64,000 bases of DNA from Alphaproteobacteria bacterium. GTDB taxonomy: Bacteria > Pseudomonadota > Alphaproteobacteria > MPNO01 > VGEU01. Below are positions 63,782-64,000 of this stretch, piece after piece. The notes under the pieces are model-generated. The model did no database searches. It was not told the origin of the DNA and saw only the letters and a list, made by a program, of their open reading frames with translations. The translations under genes were made by a program, and so were the position numbers. Numbering within the stretch: the stretch's first letter is position 1; every line of letters starts with the position of its first letter. Where the stretch lies: the NCBI GenBank assembly GCA_016869145.1, contig VGEU01000003.1:1-64000 (forward strand), given 5' to 3'.

Positions 63782-64000
63782 ATGGCGGTCACGCAACTCG
63801 GCTATCTCGGCTTCCAGGTGACGGATGCGGACACCTGGCGCCGGCTCGCGACCGAGATCATGGGGTTTGCGGTCAGCGACGAGGACGGCGTCATCTATCT
63901 CCGCTTCGACGAACGTCACCACCGCATCGCGTTGCGCCCGGGCAAAACCGACACGCTCGACTACGCCGGTTGGGAGTGCGCCGATCTCGGCGCCTACGAG
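63782..64000 (+). CDS. Type I extradiol dioxygenase (BphC/VOC family), N-terminal part
   Basis: Starts at ATG 63782 after 'ggaaggatcgacc' and runs off the right edge. The visible 73 residues read 'MAVTQLGYLGFQVTDADTWR' with 'EIMGFAVSDEDGVIYLRFDE' and 'HHRIALRPGKTDTLDYAGWE', which match the first VOC module of 2,3-dihydroxybiphenyl-type extradiol dioxygenases. This module is non-catalytic; the iron-binding half lies beyond the window. It directly follows the oxygenase/reductase pair, so it probably opens the catechol they produce. Confidence 0.85.
   Translation, partial: MAVTQLGYLGFQVTDADTWRRLATEIMGFAVSDEDGVIYLRFDERHHRIALRPGKTDTLDYAGWECADLGAYE

Overview
The window is high-GC DNA from a chromosome that looks alphaproteobacterial, most likely Rhodospirillales-like. 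This rests on gene content and order: uracil-DNA glycosylase divergent from ETF-ubiquinone oxidoreductase, then a TPR lipoprotein and ispE; and a block of polyprenyl synthetase, DUF2007 protein, methyltransferase, S49 peptidase, glyQ, glyS and ppdK. DUF2336, PodJ-type N-terminal motifs, an alphaproteobacterial-type DinB with an N-terminal Cys4 motif, and an exported YqgE-like protein agree with this. No plasmid, phage, CRISPR or insertion-sequence genes were seen. Three tRNA genes are present: Gln(UUG), Pro(CGG) and Met(CAU).

Layout. 0-6.3 kb: DNA repair, electron transfer, isoprenoid synthesis, two small proteins sharing an N-terminal motif, tRNA-Gln, TusA. 6.3-11 kb: luciferase-like oxidoreductase, an osmoprotectant-type ABC transporter with a fused binding protein and permease, and an MFS carrier. 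11-16.8 kb: a DUF547 gene broken by TAG, an arsenosugar-type glycosyltransferase, a frameshifted ferritin-like gene, YbaN-like, acyl-CoA dehydrogenase, a LysR gene broken by TAG, and a peroxiredoxin-like protein. 16.9-30 kb: GMC oxidoreductase, UbiD decarboxylase, FAH-family hydrolase, apt, TAXI binding protein, DUF2336, dinB, YqgE, SDR, RidA, YajQ, and a coupled Rieske oxygenase/P450 pair. 30-36.4 kb: 17-kDa-type lipoprotein, a NhaD-like antiporter behind a structured leader, a haem-oxygenase-fold protein, a second RidA, a frameshifted PEP-CTERM trypsin-like protease, and a badly damaged ThDP-enzyme/HPP fusion. 36.5-48.2 kb: conserved housekeeping genes. 48.2-57.2 kb: a catabolic block next to tRNA-Met with an ABC importer, LigJ-like hydratase, LigB-like extradiol dioxygenase, RraA/LigK-like aldolase, GntR regulator, a PobA homologue with changed active-site residues, and a reductive-dehalogenase-like Fe-S protein. 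57.5-64 kb: a second aromatic block with alpha/beta hydrolase, luciferase-like protein, class III aminotransferase, CarAa-like Rieske oxygenase, its plant-type ferredoxin/reductase, and the start of a BphC-like extradiol dioxygenase.

How it works together. The right third can be read as two aromatic ring-opening modules. The 50-57 kb module has the enzyme types for converting protocatechuate or gallate through 4-oxalomesaconate to pyruvate and oxaloacetate. It is headed by a PobA variant and accompanied by a dehalogenase-like protein, so (halo)hydroxybenzoates are plausible substrates. The 61-64 kb module has the terminal oxygenase, reductase and extradiol dioxygenase expected for angular or lateral attack on a polycyclic or biaryl substrate. 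Substrates are inferred, not shown.

Five loci between 11 and 36.4 kb are broken: three by in-frame TAG and three by frameshift or deletion, with the ThDP locus having both. None was seen elsewhere. TAG is also a common genuine stop here, so recoding is unlikely. Real decay or sequence error are the competing explanations.
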